Below, in pieces: positions 54,757-64,000 of a DNA stretch of 64,000 nucleotides; positions within the stretch are counted from its first letter, which is position 1, and every line of letters starts with the position of its first letter. The notes below the pieces were generated by a model. It was not told the origin of the DNA, did no database searches, and was given only the letters and a program-made list of their open reading frames with translations. This DNA is from Verticillium longisporum (lineage: Eukaryota > Ascomycota > Sordariomycetes > Glomerellales > Plectosphaerellaceae), in the NCBI GenBank assembly GCA_019188255.1, contig JAETXT010000014.1, positions 248,001 through 312,000 on the forward strand. The letters are read 5' to 3'. The translations under genes and the position numbers were made by a program.

Positions 54757-57464
54757 GCCGAGTCCCCGAGGGTCCCAAGTCTGGAGTTGCCGGCACGGAA
54801 TAGGGAGGGTGAGCGGTGGTGGCGGCTGGGACTGGACCGGTGGGTTGATGGAGAGAGTCCGCTTGTGGGCTTTCTCTAGTCACTCTTGGCGCGAATAGTC
54901 CGGAACGTCGGGTTGCGGAGTTGAAGCTTAGTCGCCGACTTGCCATGTAACCTGCTTGGTAATTGCTCCACGTTGGATCGAGATTTGGTGTTGTGGGTGA
55001 GCAAGGAACGACTTTGATGGCTGCCACTACCGAATGCGAGAACTTGAAATTGAAATGATGGAGATTGCATTAGCGCACATGTCACGTCGCCTTGTGCCGA
55101 GTCGTGTTTCTGTAGTTGTAGTCGGTCTTAGTTGAGTCGAGTTGCTTGAGTCGTGGCAACGTGTCAGAACACAGTAGTGTGGTCTGACATTGCCCTCCCG
55201 CTCTAGTGAACGCCGAGGACCGCAAGCTTGGCCTATCGTGGGGTAAGTATTGAACCGGAGCCAGCGCATCCATCCTCGAGTCCATTTTCACCGCAATTTG
55301 CTGACCAGTTGCGAGTTGTCACATGCTCGGCCCCTGTACAGTGGGATCATCTCCCGGCTGCATTGGTTTACTCTATGAGAAGATTACTTACACACAATCT
55401 GTCCGACTGAAAAGCCCGGCTCAGCCCTGTTGCTCTCTGATCTATACCCCGAGGTGGATAGCCTGGAAACTTGATGCGTGATCAAGTAACGTTGTAACAT
55501 CGAAGAAGGGCCGCTCCACGCCCTCGTCGCAAGCCCCCTCCCCCACGTCGCACAAGGCGCAACGGTGGCCAAGGGGGTGGCTTGATGTGGGTGGCAAGGT
55601 GACGACAGCAAGGGGCACAATCCCATGCCTCGTGAACCAAACCCATATAGGCAAAAGGCGTGTATCTGCCGCGTGCTTCTGGGTATGTGCAGAGGTTGGC
55701 CGCGGCACGCTAGGTGCCCTTGTCAAGAGGGCTACCCCTAGACAAGTCTGCGGGCCATGGAACAGCGCCCATTGTGTTCAGATTTTGCTAGCCATATCCC
55801 CAGATTCTCGATCTTCCGAAGAGTCCAGTGCGCGGCCGGAAACAGTTAGTAAATCGTGGTGTCGCAGAAAGGTGCCGTGCCACCGAGTGCCTCGTAAGGT
55901 GATGCGAAGCCTGGAAAAAGAGTCTAACGGGCCTTAAGACTACTAAACTCACCCTCCTTACCCTACCTTCGGGCCAACGACGGGCGCTTTGCGACGCTAT
56001 CAGACTCCCAGATTGCCGTGTGCAACTGTGCATACCCGAAAGCCTGGTTTTGCGGTGCGGAACCAAGGCCGAACACCGAGATGAGAGATTCCTGGTGGCA
56101 TCTCATTCATCGACCATGTGGCCCCAGAGAGGGACATAAGGTTCGACGCTGCTTGCTGTAGCGCTGCCTAGTCCCATCAAACCTTTCCCACTGGAGAAAT
56201 TGCCGAGGCAGGTCATGGCACTAACGGCCACACATAAGACAATGGCTTGGCACCTTGAAGTGGCCCTATGATGGCAAAAGCACGGTAGTCTTTTGCACGA
56301 GGCGCCGTTGCGGTCTCGACTCTTCTCGTGATCGGCTGGGGGAGGGGTGGCCACAGCTCTTGAGGCTCGTGAGGGAGGCTAGCAAGCATCGACCGCCGGC
56401 CCTGGGTGCCCACTTCGGGAACGGGAATATGTGGCCTTCGGCCGGAGGCCCACATGGACGTCGTTGGGCAAGAAAGGGGCCGTGTTGCGAGCAAAGCGGA
56501 TCTAGATCCGGTCAAGTGAGTGTAGTGTAAATGGAACACTTGGAACTGAACCCATCGCCAACCAGGGCCCCGGAAACATCCACCCTCGTTCTCCCCTCCA
56601 TCGTCCACGGTTCATTGTCCGCTGGCCCCTCCCCTGCCCTGATCCGCCCCCGAAAGTGGCCAGGATGATGACGTAGCGCGGCAGAGACGAAGAGGTTGCC
56701 AACGGCGGCAGGACGATCGAGAATGGCGAGAAAAGAACGCACGTCTGTGGCGGGAACCGTAGAGAACCGGAGATCCCTCAGCTTGAAGGGCACACACAAA
56801 TCCTCTGTCGTGTCTCGGGTCTCAACGATGGGGTCCATTCCAGCTTCGGAGGCTTCACCGAAACTGGTCTCTCACCGAAAGGTTGGGTTCAGGCGTTGGC
56901 AGGCTTAAAGTTCTCCCTGGGCAGAATTTCTGCGGTTTGATTACTAAAGACTATTCACGATTCACGACATCCCATTGGGACGGCTTGTGCTGATTATCCA
57001 GTCGGCCAAGCCCAACGAGGCGTAGCGGACCCTGGAATTCTGGCCCTCGCGAACGCAATGCTACCCCCACTGTTTTCACTCCTTAAATCAAGGGTTCCTC
57101 ACGTGTCTGGAGCTCATGAATGGAGAGAGGCCCGCCCCTGTCTGCGGTGTTGAACCAAAACGAGAAACGAGCCAGACCCGGATCGACGCTGACGCTGCTG
57201 GCATCTGTTCTTCTCTCTGCATGGTCTGCCGTCTCGCCTGGGGTCGTGACGTTTCCAACCCGTCATGTTTTCTTTCTGATACCTCAAAGTCGACAAGAAC
57301 AACCGAAACGCCTCTCTACTTCCATTTGTTTGGCCTGTCAAATCTATATTCGCTTCCACTCCATATCCTTTCGGCTGCTTTCTCCACCCCACTCGTACTG
57401 CCTGTTCTGTCTGTCCCTCACTTACAAGAGATGGGGGCATGACTCTTGGCAGCATTTACGCGAC
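54757..57464. other. Long intergenic region, no gene recognised
   Basis: About 2.7 kb. Frames near 55587-55937, 55788-56066 and 56213-56608 have no family motif and no supporting splice pattern. The end (57200-57464) is C/T-rich, as expected for the leader of the SET-domain gene. Confidence 0.45.
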
Positions 57465-59506
57465 ATGACAACGCCTGAACAATCGGATTCTCTGCGTGAG
57501 AGTCTGAGTCGAGTCATTATGGACCACCTGGCGGAACTTGACTGGGGCGCCATGGGCTTGCTGTCGAACCCTGTGCTGAGAGTTGAGGCGTTTCTCCAGG
57601 ACGGTGATGCTCTCCCAGCCACCAACCCTGGTCCGTCGAACATGAACCCCGTCGTTTCTGTGAGTCCATGGCTCCGAACTTCCGCGATGGCGGTAACACC
57701 ACGCCGCCTGGACAAACCAGCCGAGCTGATGTTTCCTTCCTCTCAGAAAACGGTAGATCTGTCAGGGTATATGTCGCCGATGGTCCATACGCCCAGCTCA
57801 CATGCAGCAACCATGATGCCGGAGCACGTTCCGTCACCGACATCCTTTAGCCACCACCCGCCAGATCACACCGCTCACATGGACCAAATGATCATGCGAC
57901 ACAGGACGTCTCCTCCCATTCCTGTCCCCGGTTCCGTTCCCCTCGATGACTACAGTGCGGCAGCCAACGATTTCCGAAGAAAGGGAACCGGCGGGCTACG
58001 ACTGGCGCGCCCAGCCGACGGACCTCCTGTGCAGCATGGTCCTGACAGCCAACGACAGATGCAGATAGTCAACAACTTTCCCAAGCGAGCCAAAGTGCAA
58101 TCTGATTCAGTCGTCTTCGTCCCGCAACAGTCTTCACTCGACAAGTTTGTTGTCAGCATATGGGATCAGATCCACGGCGGCATCAATCTCGAACCCCAGA
58201 GCCTCCTCGAGCAATGGCAACTAACCGCCAGCGCCGCGACGGCAACCATTAACAACGGTGGCAGACCGCCGGGACCGGGCCAGCCAGACCTCGGCCTGCT
58301 CTCGCCGCCCCCTACAACTACAGACCCGTCCTTGGCGACGCTCGACACGGCCACCTTTAACCGCAGCAACCTGTTCTGCCGCAAGGTCACGCAGGCCAGC
58401 CGTGCGTGTCGCGCCATCGAGGTCATCGTCCAGGCCCGCTGGATCGAGCACTTTGATGCCCACGTTGAGGTTCTCGCCATCACAAGTCCAGCCCTCTCGC
58501 CGACGAAGCGCCGCAAGGCCGCTCTTCTCGAAGCCTGCGCCGATTTTGGCTGGTCCGAGAAGGAGCTCCGCAACAAGATGGCCATCTGGCGCGGCTACAA
58601 AGAGATCAAAGACGCTGGGGGCTGGGCGGCTCTCGTGTTCGCCGGCATGGGCCTCTACCGCTTTTGCAAATACCGCGTCGGCTTTACGCCCGAGTCCATG
58701 GCCCGCCTGCGCGCCCTGCGCCCGCGCATCGAAGTGGCCGCCGACACGTTGCACCCGACCTGGCGACAGCTACTCATGATCGTGGGCGAGTCACCGCAGC
58801 GGAGGTTCTGCGGCCACCCGCACGACTGGGTGGTGCGCCAGGACGGCTCGGACCCAGTACCGCTGAGGAGCACATATCTCGAGCACGACCCCTTTTTCAG
58901 CTTCGAGCACCTCGACGGCAGCGTCGTCGATGCCAATGCCTGGGGCCCCGAAGACGACCCGCGCTGGATCCCGCCCGTGAGCGCCGCGGCGTCGCTGACG
59001 GGCCAGCACGTCTGCCACTCGTGCGGTCAGGAGCAGAGCGAGGAGCCCAAGGTTAACTCGTGTTACTGTTTTCCGAGCCTCTTTGGCTCAGGCAGACGGA
59101 GTCCGTGTCCTGTACAGGTTTTCAGGACGACCGATGGGCGCAACAACGGGCTGCTAGCGCTGTGCGCCTTTGAGAGGGGGCAGCCATTGGCGAGTTTGTT
59201 GGCCTCGTAACCAAAGACCTTCAGAATCTCGATGTCATGGACAGTTCGACAGGCGTCAGAGGCTACCAGATATGGCAGGGACGGCAGGGCAACTATACAC
59301 GGTTTACGAACCACAGCTGCAAAGCCAACGCCCAGTTCCAGCACTTTGTCTGGATGAGCACGCAGAGGATTATCCTCGTGAGCAAGGGGATCGAGGCTGG
59401 GCATGAGATTACGGTTGACTACTCGGGCAGCTACTGGAGAGGCCTCGACAAGGACTGCCTTTGTGGGGAGGCTTGCTGTCGGTATAAAAACAGCGGCCAT
59501 GTATGA
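57465..59506 (+). CDS. SET-domain protein, putative protein-lysine methyltransferase
   Basis: About 680 residues. The first 230 residues are low-complexity and Pro/Ser-rich with a PKRAKV nuclear-signal-like stretch. A conserved middle region (SNLFCRKVTQASRACRAIEV, FGWSEKELRNKMAIWRGYKE, YRVGFTPESMARLRALRPRI) precedes a Cys-containing segment (HVCHSCGQEQ) and the SET domain at the end. SET hallmarks are GNYTRFTNHSCKANAQF (the NHSC S-adenosylmethionine/substrate motif), IEAGHEITVDYSGSYW, and a post-SET zinc motif CLCGEACC. The likely role is methylation of a histone or other protein lysine with S-adenosylmethionine; the target is unknown. The frame breaks in the G-run at 59176-59180; one base restores FERGAAIGEFVGLVTKD. 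ATG 57465 is preferred; an in-frame codon further upstream adds 115 residues of no clear value. Confidence 0.88.
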
Positions 59507-60150
59507 TGAAGCAAGCGTACAGGAGCATTCACGCAGGTAAACCCCATATCCATTCTTCTTTCCCTTTCCCCCTTCCTGGTCTCCCATATTTTCCCACGTG
59601 TTCTTCAACAGCACATTTCTTTCTCTTCTGGATAGGAGGTTTAGGCGAAGGCACATTTCATGTTTCATTCTTAAATGTAGCGCTTTATTTGGGAGGATAT
59701 AGGGCCGGAGAGGAAAGAGGAGACTATGATAATGATAGCGAAACGGCCTGTCTCCTTGAGTGGCCCACGGGGCATGAAGTCTACCCCATGTCACAAAGTG
59801 TATTCCTATTTCGAAATGAAAGGAAAAGGCGGTGTTCTTGATCGGCATGGATGCTCACACATTCTTACAAACACACACCACACACATTCGCATACATCCT
59901 TTCCCACACATATACGCACAGCGGCGCGTGCAGACTGCTATTAAAAGTAACATGTACCGCTTATCAGGAGTACAAGGCCAAGAATAAAGACTGAAATCCA
60001 GAACCCGCCACAGTTCGGGGCGGAGCCCAACCAATTACACAAGGATCAAGGGAAATCAAGCCTTCGCCCCCCTCCCTCCCCCTCCTCCTCCATGACCACG
60101 ACCCCCTCCTCCCTTATCCGTACGTACGTAAATCCAGGCAGACGCGCTTC
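59507..60150. other. Convergent 3' flanks, nothing recognised
   Basis: About 640 bases between the convergent SET-domain and permease genes. It contains T/C-rich and CA-rich simple sequence (about 59870-59900). No coding feature. Confidence 0.45.
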
Positions 60151-61971
60151 TCAATACGCCTTCTTTGTCTCATCATCGAGCGTGGCTTCGGGTACATGGG
60201 TCGCGGCCACGCCTTCCGGCCCGCTCAGCGACTTACCCATGACCGCATTGGGCTCGTCGTCCGAGCCGTCCTGCGCGACAGGCGGGCCGGTGAAGTTCTT
60301 CCTAGCGTAGGCGAGATACCACACGGCACTGATGAGGGCGAAACCAGCAAAGACGACGCTCGCGTAGTTCATGGACGAGGCCGTGACGGGAATGGCGACG
60401 GGCATGGAGAAGATGACCACAGCAAAGATAATCCACAGCACGGATATGCCGTTGATCAGGTAGCCGAAGCGGCCGAGCGGGTAGGGCGAGCGGGCGACGA
60501 CCTTGCGGCCGCGGATCATGTTGACGAGCACGGGGACACAGTACGACGTCGACAGACAGATGGTGGCGACGCCTGTGAACGAGTTGAAGGCGGCCGAGGA
60601 GCCGAAGAAGATGAGGCCCAGGATGCAATCGACGACGGTGGAGAGGGCCAGGGCCCACAGCGGCACGTCGAGCTTCTTGTTGACCTTCATCCAGAGGCGG
60701 TAGCCGGGGATAGCGCCATCGCGTGCAAAGGCGTAGGTGCAGCGCGAGGCGGCAGTTAGGGCGCCCACGCCTGCGAAGAAGAGGATGCCCAGGATGAGGA
60801 ACAGGAGGCAAAAGCCACCCGCCTTGGAGCCTGTGACAGTGGTGAAGAGGAGACCAATGGGCTGGCCGTTGGCGACGCCAAGAAGCATCTCAATGTCGGG
60901 CAGCACAAATAGCAGCGGCACAAGGTAGAAGATACCCGTGATACCCGCTGCAACGACGGACAAGACAATGGCCTTGGGCACCTGGCTCTCAGGGTGCTGG
61001 ACCTCTTCACACATGGCAGCGACCATGCCATAGCCTGTAAGGGTGTATGCAGCTAAGGGAAGACGTGTCAGTACGGACCGAGTCAGAACCGGACAATGAC
61101 CAGGGGTAGAAACAGAGAGGGGAAGGGTCGGTTGGACGTTACAGCGGGCCAAGCGGCTAAGTGGCCGAGCGGTCAAGGGAGGCTGCACAAATATCCAAGG
61201 CGACCCGGAACAAAGAAGAAGGGAGCATCAGACAGAAACACAAAAAAGGAAGAGAGGGTGGCCACATACGCTGGAGCAAGCCTACGAAAAAGGACCATCC
61301 AGAGGGCCAACCGCTGGCAGACGAATCGTAGTGAGTGAAGACAAACTCGGCGGATCTGCGCTGATCTGCCGTCGCTAAGAGGGTGACCAGGATGATGACC
61401 ACGCTGGCGCCAGTCCAGTAAATGCAGACCTTGTTGATCAGGTCCAGATGCCTAGAGCCGAATGCATTGACCAAGGCGCAGACGAGCATGACCGCCCAGA
61501 AGGCGAGGACGGTTTGCCACTCGTTGGGCACGAAATCCTCATCAAAGATGGAAATGGCGCTGAGCACGAGCTGGGCGCCGGAGAAGTTGATCGACAGCGT
61601 GACGGTCCAATTGCCCACGAGGGTCAACCATCCGTCGATGAAGCTGACGATCGGCGCCCACTCGGGGTGCTCAGCATGGCCGACCAGTAGTAGACGCCGC
61701 CAGCGGTCGGGTAAACGGCGCAAATCTCGGCCAGGGACGCAGCAATGCAGCATGAGATGAGTGAGACGAGGACCCAACCCCAGAGCACGCTGACGGACTG
61801 GCCGGTTGTGAGGGTGATGTACATGGTCGTTGACAGGCCAAAGGGCACCGCCATGATGGCGAAGGACATGCCCAGGATGCTCATCATGCTGAGGTTGCGC
61901 GGCAGCTCGCTGGTGTACCCCAGGCGCTGGAGAGCCTTTTCGGCGCTGGGGGCATTGCGATCAGGCTCCAT
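60151..61971 (-). CDS. Amino-acid/choline/GABA-type permease (APC superfamily)
   Basis: Twelve-helix plasma-membrane transporter of the APC family, closest in pattern to fungal choline/GABA permeases (Hnm1/Uga4-like). Two exons, 61270-61971 and 60151-61052, with a 217-base intron, give 534 residues. The start fits the family: AEKALQRLGYTSELPRNLSM, then FGLSTTMYITLTTGQSVSVL. Later landmarks are SLAEICAVYPTAGGVYYWSA, VCALVNAFGSRHLDLINKVC, GYGMVAAMCEEVQHPESQVP (the E-x(5)-P region common to this group), SRCTYAFARDGAIPGYRLWM and SPYPLGRFGYLINGISVLWI. One base is missing in the run at 61664-61667; adding it gives STPEWAPIVSFIDGW. The tail (KNFTGPPVAQDGSDDEPNAV) is polar. The substrate cannot be fixed from sequence. 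Confidence 0.9.
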
Positions 61972-62330
61972 GATGTTGCGATTTGGCGGGGGCCCTCAAC
62001 TCGGTGTTCTAGAATGACCTGATGGACTGGGATTGCGCCGCGCGCCGTGAAGGATTCTGTCGCCGCGGGAGGTGTCTTGAAAACGTGACGAGGATTGCTT
62101 AACGCCCAAAGTACGTGTGGATGCGGGTGTATGAATCTATCGCGGATGGTTGGGCCGGGGATTGGGAAAGCGCGATATGACTGCCGGCATGAACTCTGAG
62201 CTACCTGGGAAGGCCGTCGTAGCTTAAGCCTCGCGCAGGGCCAAGACGGGAGAGAAGGTCAGCGGTGCGTAGTGCGTCCGCCGGATGAAAGGTTCCTTGC
62301 GTCGGAACAGCGTGTGAGTTGCGTGTTTGA

Positions 62331-62361
<31 letters not shown>
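62331..62361. repeat. TG-dinucleotide microsatellite
   Basis: About 30 bases of alternating T and G with two interruptions (a C and an A), in the upstream region of the permease gene. Confidence 0.85.
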
Positions 62362-63350
62362 ACAAGACGCGGCAGAAGCAACAAAAATGGTTTGCAATGG
62401 CACGCGCTCGAGATTTGACACAAATTAGCAGACTACAGCCACGAGGTTCGTCCAGTCTAGAAGAAACCATGGGGGAAGAATCCACCACGCGGGGGAGACA
62501 CGTCTCACGAGACCCTTTCTCCATGGTCCAGACCTGTTACTACCGATAACAGTAACGCCCAGTACGTCATGTATAGCGAGGGGAAGAAGCGAGGAGAGCG
62601 CAGTACACCAGTAGAGCCAGGGGAAGCGATTCAGCTCCCTCCATTGTTGGTATCGCGGTCAACTCCGCAACCAATGGCTGCTGTGAAAATGGGCGAGGAC
62701 GGGGTAAGACAGCGAAGCGGAACCAATTGCAGAGCACTATCCTAGTGACGATCGGGATTAGAGCTGGACGGGGTCGCCGAGTTGCCGAATGTCGGCCGAC
62801 TATCGTTGCTTATCGTCTATCTACCTTGCGGGTTGAGATCCTGGGGAACCTCGAGGGAAATTGGAGTCGCATCATTTCCAGATAAGAGGAGATGTGTTGC
62901 CTGAAACGCCGAGATAGGAGGACCCTTACCTCTGTCGTGCGGGTGGTTCTCAGCGGCCTGGTTATGGGAGCATTGGCTACTTATGGGACCATTGATACAA
63001 GGCGAGAGCAAGTCATGTTCTAATGAGCTGTCTCTGACAGCGATAAGGCGGTTCGTTCACTGACTCGGGAACGTGCCATCAGGCATCAAGACGCGTAGGC
63101 GAGGGATAAAGAGGAATCAGCTCCAGGAACAAGGGGTTTCACTCCAAAGCAACAAGATTCATAGGCAGGGTAGCCGAGACAGGCGCGATGAAACACATGG
63201 ATATGAGGGTTCCTTTTCTGGAAGGTCTGAACGCCATTGATTGGGCTCTCTAATAGCATCTGAGGGTAAGCCTCACACATGCGATACAGGCCATGTGCCA
63301 AGGCTGCTGTGCCCCTCGTTTTACGGCCAAGATGAGGCTACATGTACATC

Positions 63351-63374
63351 AGGTAGGTAGGTAGGTAGGTAGGT
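63351..63374. repeat. AGGT tetranucleotide repeat, six copies
   Basis: Six uninterrupted AGGT units, followed within 25 bases by the partly complementary CTACCTAGGTA, so a local hairpin is possible. Confidence 0.85.
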
Positions 63375-63834
63375 ACCTTAGGTTACCAACTACCTAGGTA
63401 TCCCAGGCCTGTGTTCATGTTTTTTAACCAGTCGCTCAGCCTTGTGCATACCTAGCTCAGAGGAGGATTGGATAGTTCGACAAGAGAGCCTAACTAGCAA
63501 TAACCGTCCTTGGCGATGGGCTTTCAAGACCATACTCAGGGTCCCAAAGCTAACCCCATGCCACCTCCAAGGCATCGAAGTGCCGCCTGAGGCCATGCCA
63601 AGTGCGGCTTCACAGCCCTGCCGCGCCACCGCCCGCAGCTTGACACCTGACCTGATGAGAAGGCCAAGCAAAGTATGGCATGCAGGGGGACGGAACCGTT
63701 TCCTGTTATTTCTGCGTCTTACTTAATGGCGTCACATCCAAACCCCCGCATTTCGAACGGGATCACCCCGCGATATGTCCACGATCAAACAAACACCACG
63801 ATCGCCTTGAGCCTCCACGAACACCCCCACCAAC

Positions 63835-64000
63835 ATGGATCAGCACGATCACCACAGCGAGGCGCCTCCGCCGTATCCGGGACACCCGTCCGAGCAGCAC
63901 AGCCATCGCGACGCGCACGACACATCCAGCAGACCCTGCGCCGGCGTACGAACCGTTGATTGACAGGGCTAGCGACGGCCCGCTGGCTGAGGAAACCAAT
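63835..64000 (+). CDS. Start of an unknown Pro/His-rich protein (partial)
   Basis: From ATG 63835 the frame reads MDQHDHHSEAPPPYPGHPSE, a polar start with a PPPY motif of the kind bound by WW domains. It then meets a stop after about 42 residues. A neighbouring frame in the last 90 bases (PADPAPAYEPLIDRASDGPL) has coding character and continues to the window edge, so a frame break or short intron is possible. The family is not recognisable from this fragment. C-rich, promoter-like DNA precedes it. Confidence 0.35.

Larger units (their letters stand above)
61972..63834. other. Intergenic region with simple repeats, no gene recognised
   Basis: About 1.9 kb. It contains the promoter of the permease gene, a TG-rich microsatellite at about 62331-62361 and six AGGT units at 63351-63374 followed by complementary CTACCTAGGTA. 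No frame shows a recognisable product. Confidence 0.45.

Noticed and set aside
57120..57464. Upstream in-frame start for the SET-domain gene
   Set aside because: The extension is hydrophobic and Ser/Arg-rich without similarity and runs through the C/T-rich leader; ATG 57465 is better placed.
24765..61971. Calling the frame-broken genes pseudogenes
   Set aside because: The breaks are one-base homopolymer changes, affect conserved genes as well as accessory ones, and leave all splice sites and motifs intact; technical error explains them better.

Overview
The window is nuclear DNA of a filamentous ascomycete (Pezizomycotina, most likely a Sordariomycete). Genes carry several short GT-AG introns of about 50-115 bases. 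The families are typical of the group: SAT4 rhodopsin-like proteins, Zn(II)2Cys6 regulators, PDR-type ABC pumps, an AMP-binding/transmembrane oxidoreductase of the TmpL type, a PL3 pectate lyase and a GT90 glycosyltransferase. An AT-rich island carries the C:G-to-T:A signature of repeat-induced point mutation (RIP). The pectate lyase hints at a plant-associated lifestyle; genus cannot be decided from the sequence alone.

Layout. 1-1992: oligopeptide transporter (minus, runs off the left edge). 3154-3576: small VOC/glyoxalase-fold protein. 7081-8452: SAT4-type seven-helix membrane protein. 10429-10735: spliced 83-residue unknown protein, divergent from a Zn2Cys6 regulator (11419-13629); seven exact AAGCCGA sites lie between them. 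14250-16169: GT90/CAP10 glycosyltransferase. 16427-20759: full-size PDR ABC transporter, divergent from a second Zn2Cys6 regulator (21805-24367). 24765-28049: TmpL-like AMP-binding/membrane oxidoreductase. About 28945-34480: AT-rich RIP-degraded island holding an intact-ended pogo-type transposon (30807-32665), a solo LTR (32707-33139) and a RIP-mutated relative of that LTR (from 33815). 35056-37850: transferrin-receptor-like M28 protein lacking several catalytic residues. 38627-41559: retromer subunit VPS35. 42388-42530: 13 perfect copies of an 11-bp minisatellite. 42764-47096: an unknown intracellular protein, a four-helix membrane protein and a Gly/Ser-rich membrane-anchored protein. 47285-48003: AlkB-like dioxygenase. 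48571-49970: third Zn2Cys6 regulator, divergent from a cytochrome P450 (50502-52393). 53453-54756: secreted PL3 pectate lyase. 57465-59506: SET-domain protein. 60151-61971: amino-acid/choline-type permease. 63835 onward: start of an unknown Pro/His-rich protein.

A striking property is that most of the longer genes, including the conserved VPS35, are interrupted by one-base frame breaks. Nearly all fall in homopolymer runs and nearly all are one base short. With these runs restored the predicted exon lengths sum to whole codons and known motifs become continuous. I read this as systematic homopolymer under-calling in the assembly rather than decay, and annotate these loci as genes. Two substitutions are not explained by indels: a premature stop in the TmpL-like gene and loss of the heme-ligand cysteine in the P450.

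Functional links are modest: three regulator/target-type divergent pairs (regulator with ABC pump, regulator with P450, regulator with a small unknown protein), two trafficking-related proteins side by side (M28 transferrin-receptor-like protein and VPS35), and a mobile-element island separating the secondary-metabolism/efflux side from the housekeeping side. I found no complete biosynthetic gene cluster and no convincing wholly new system.
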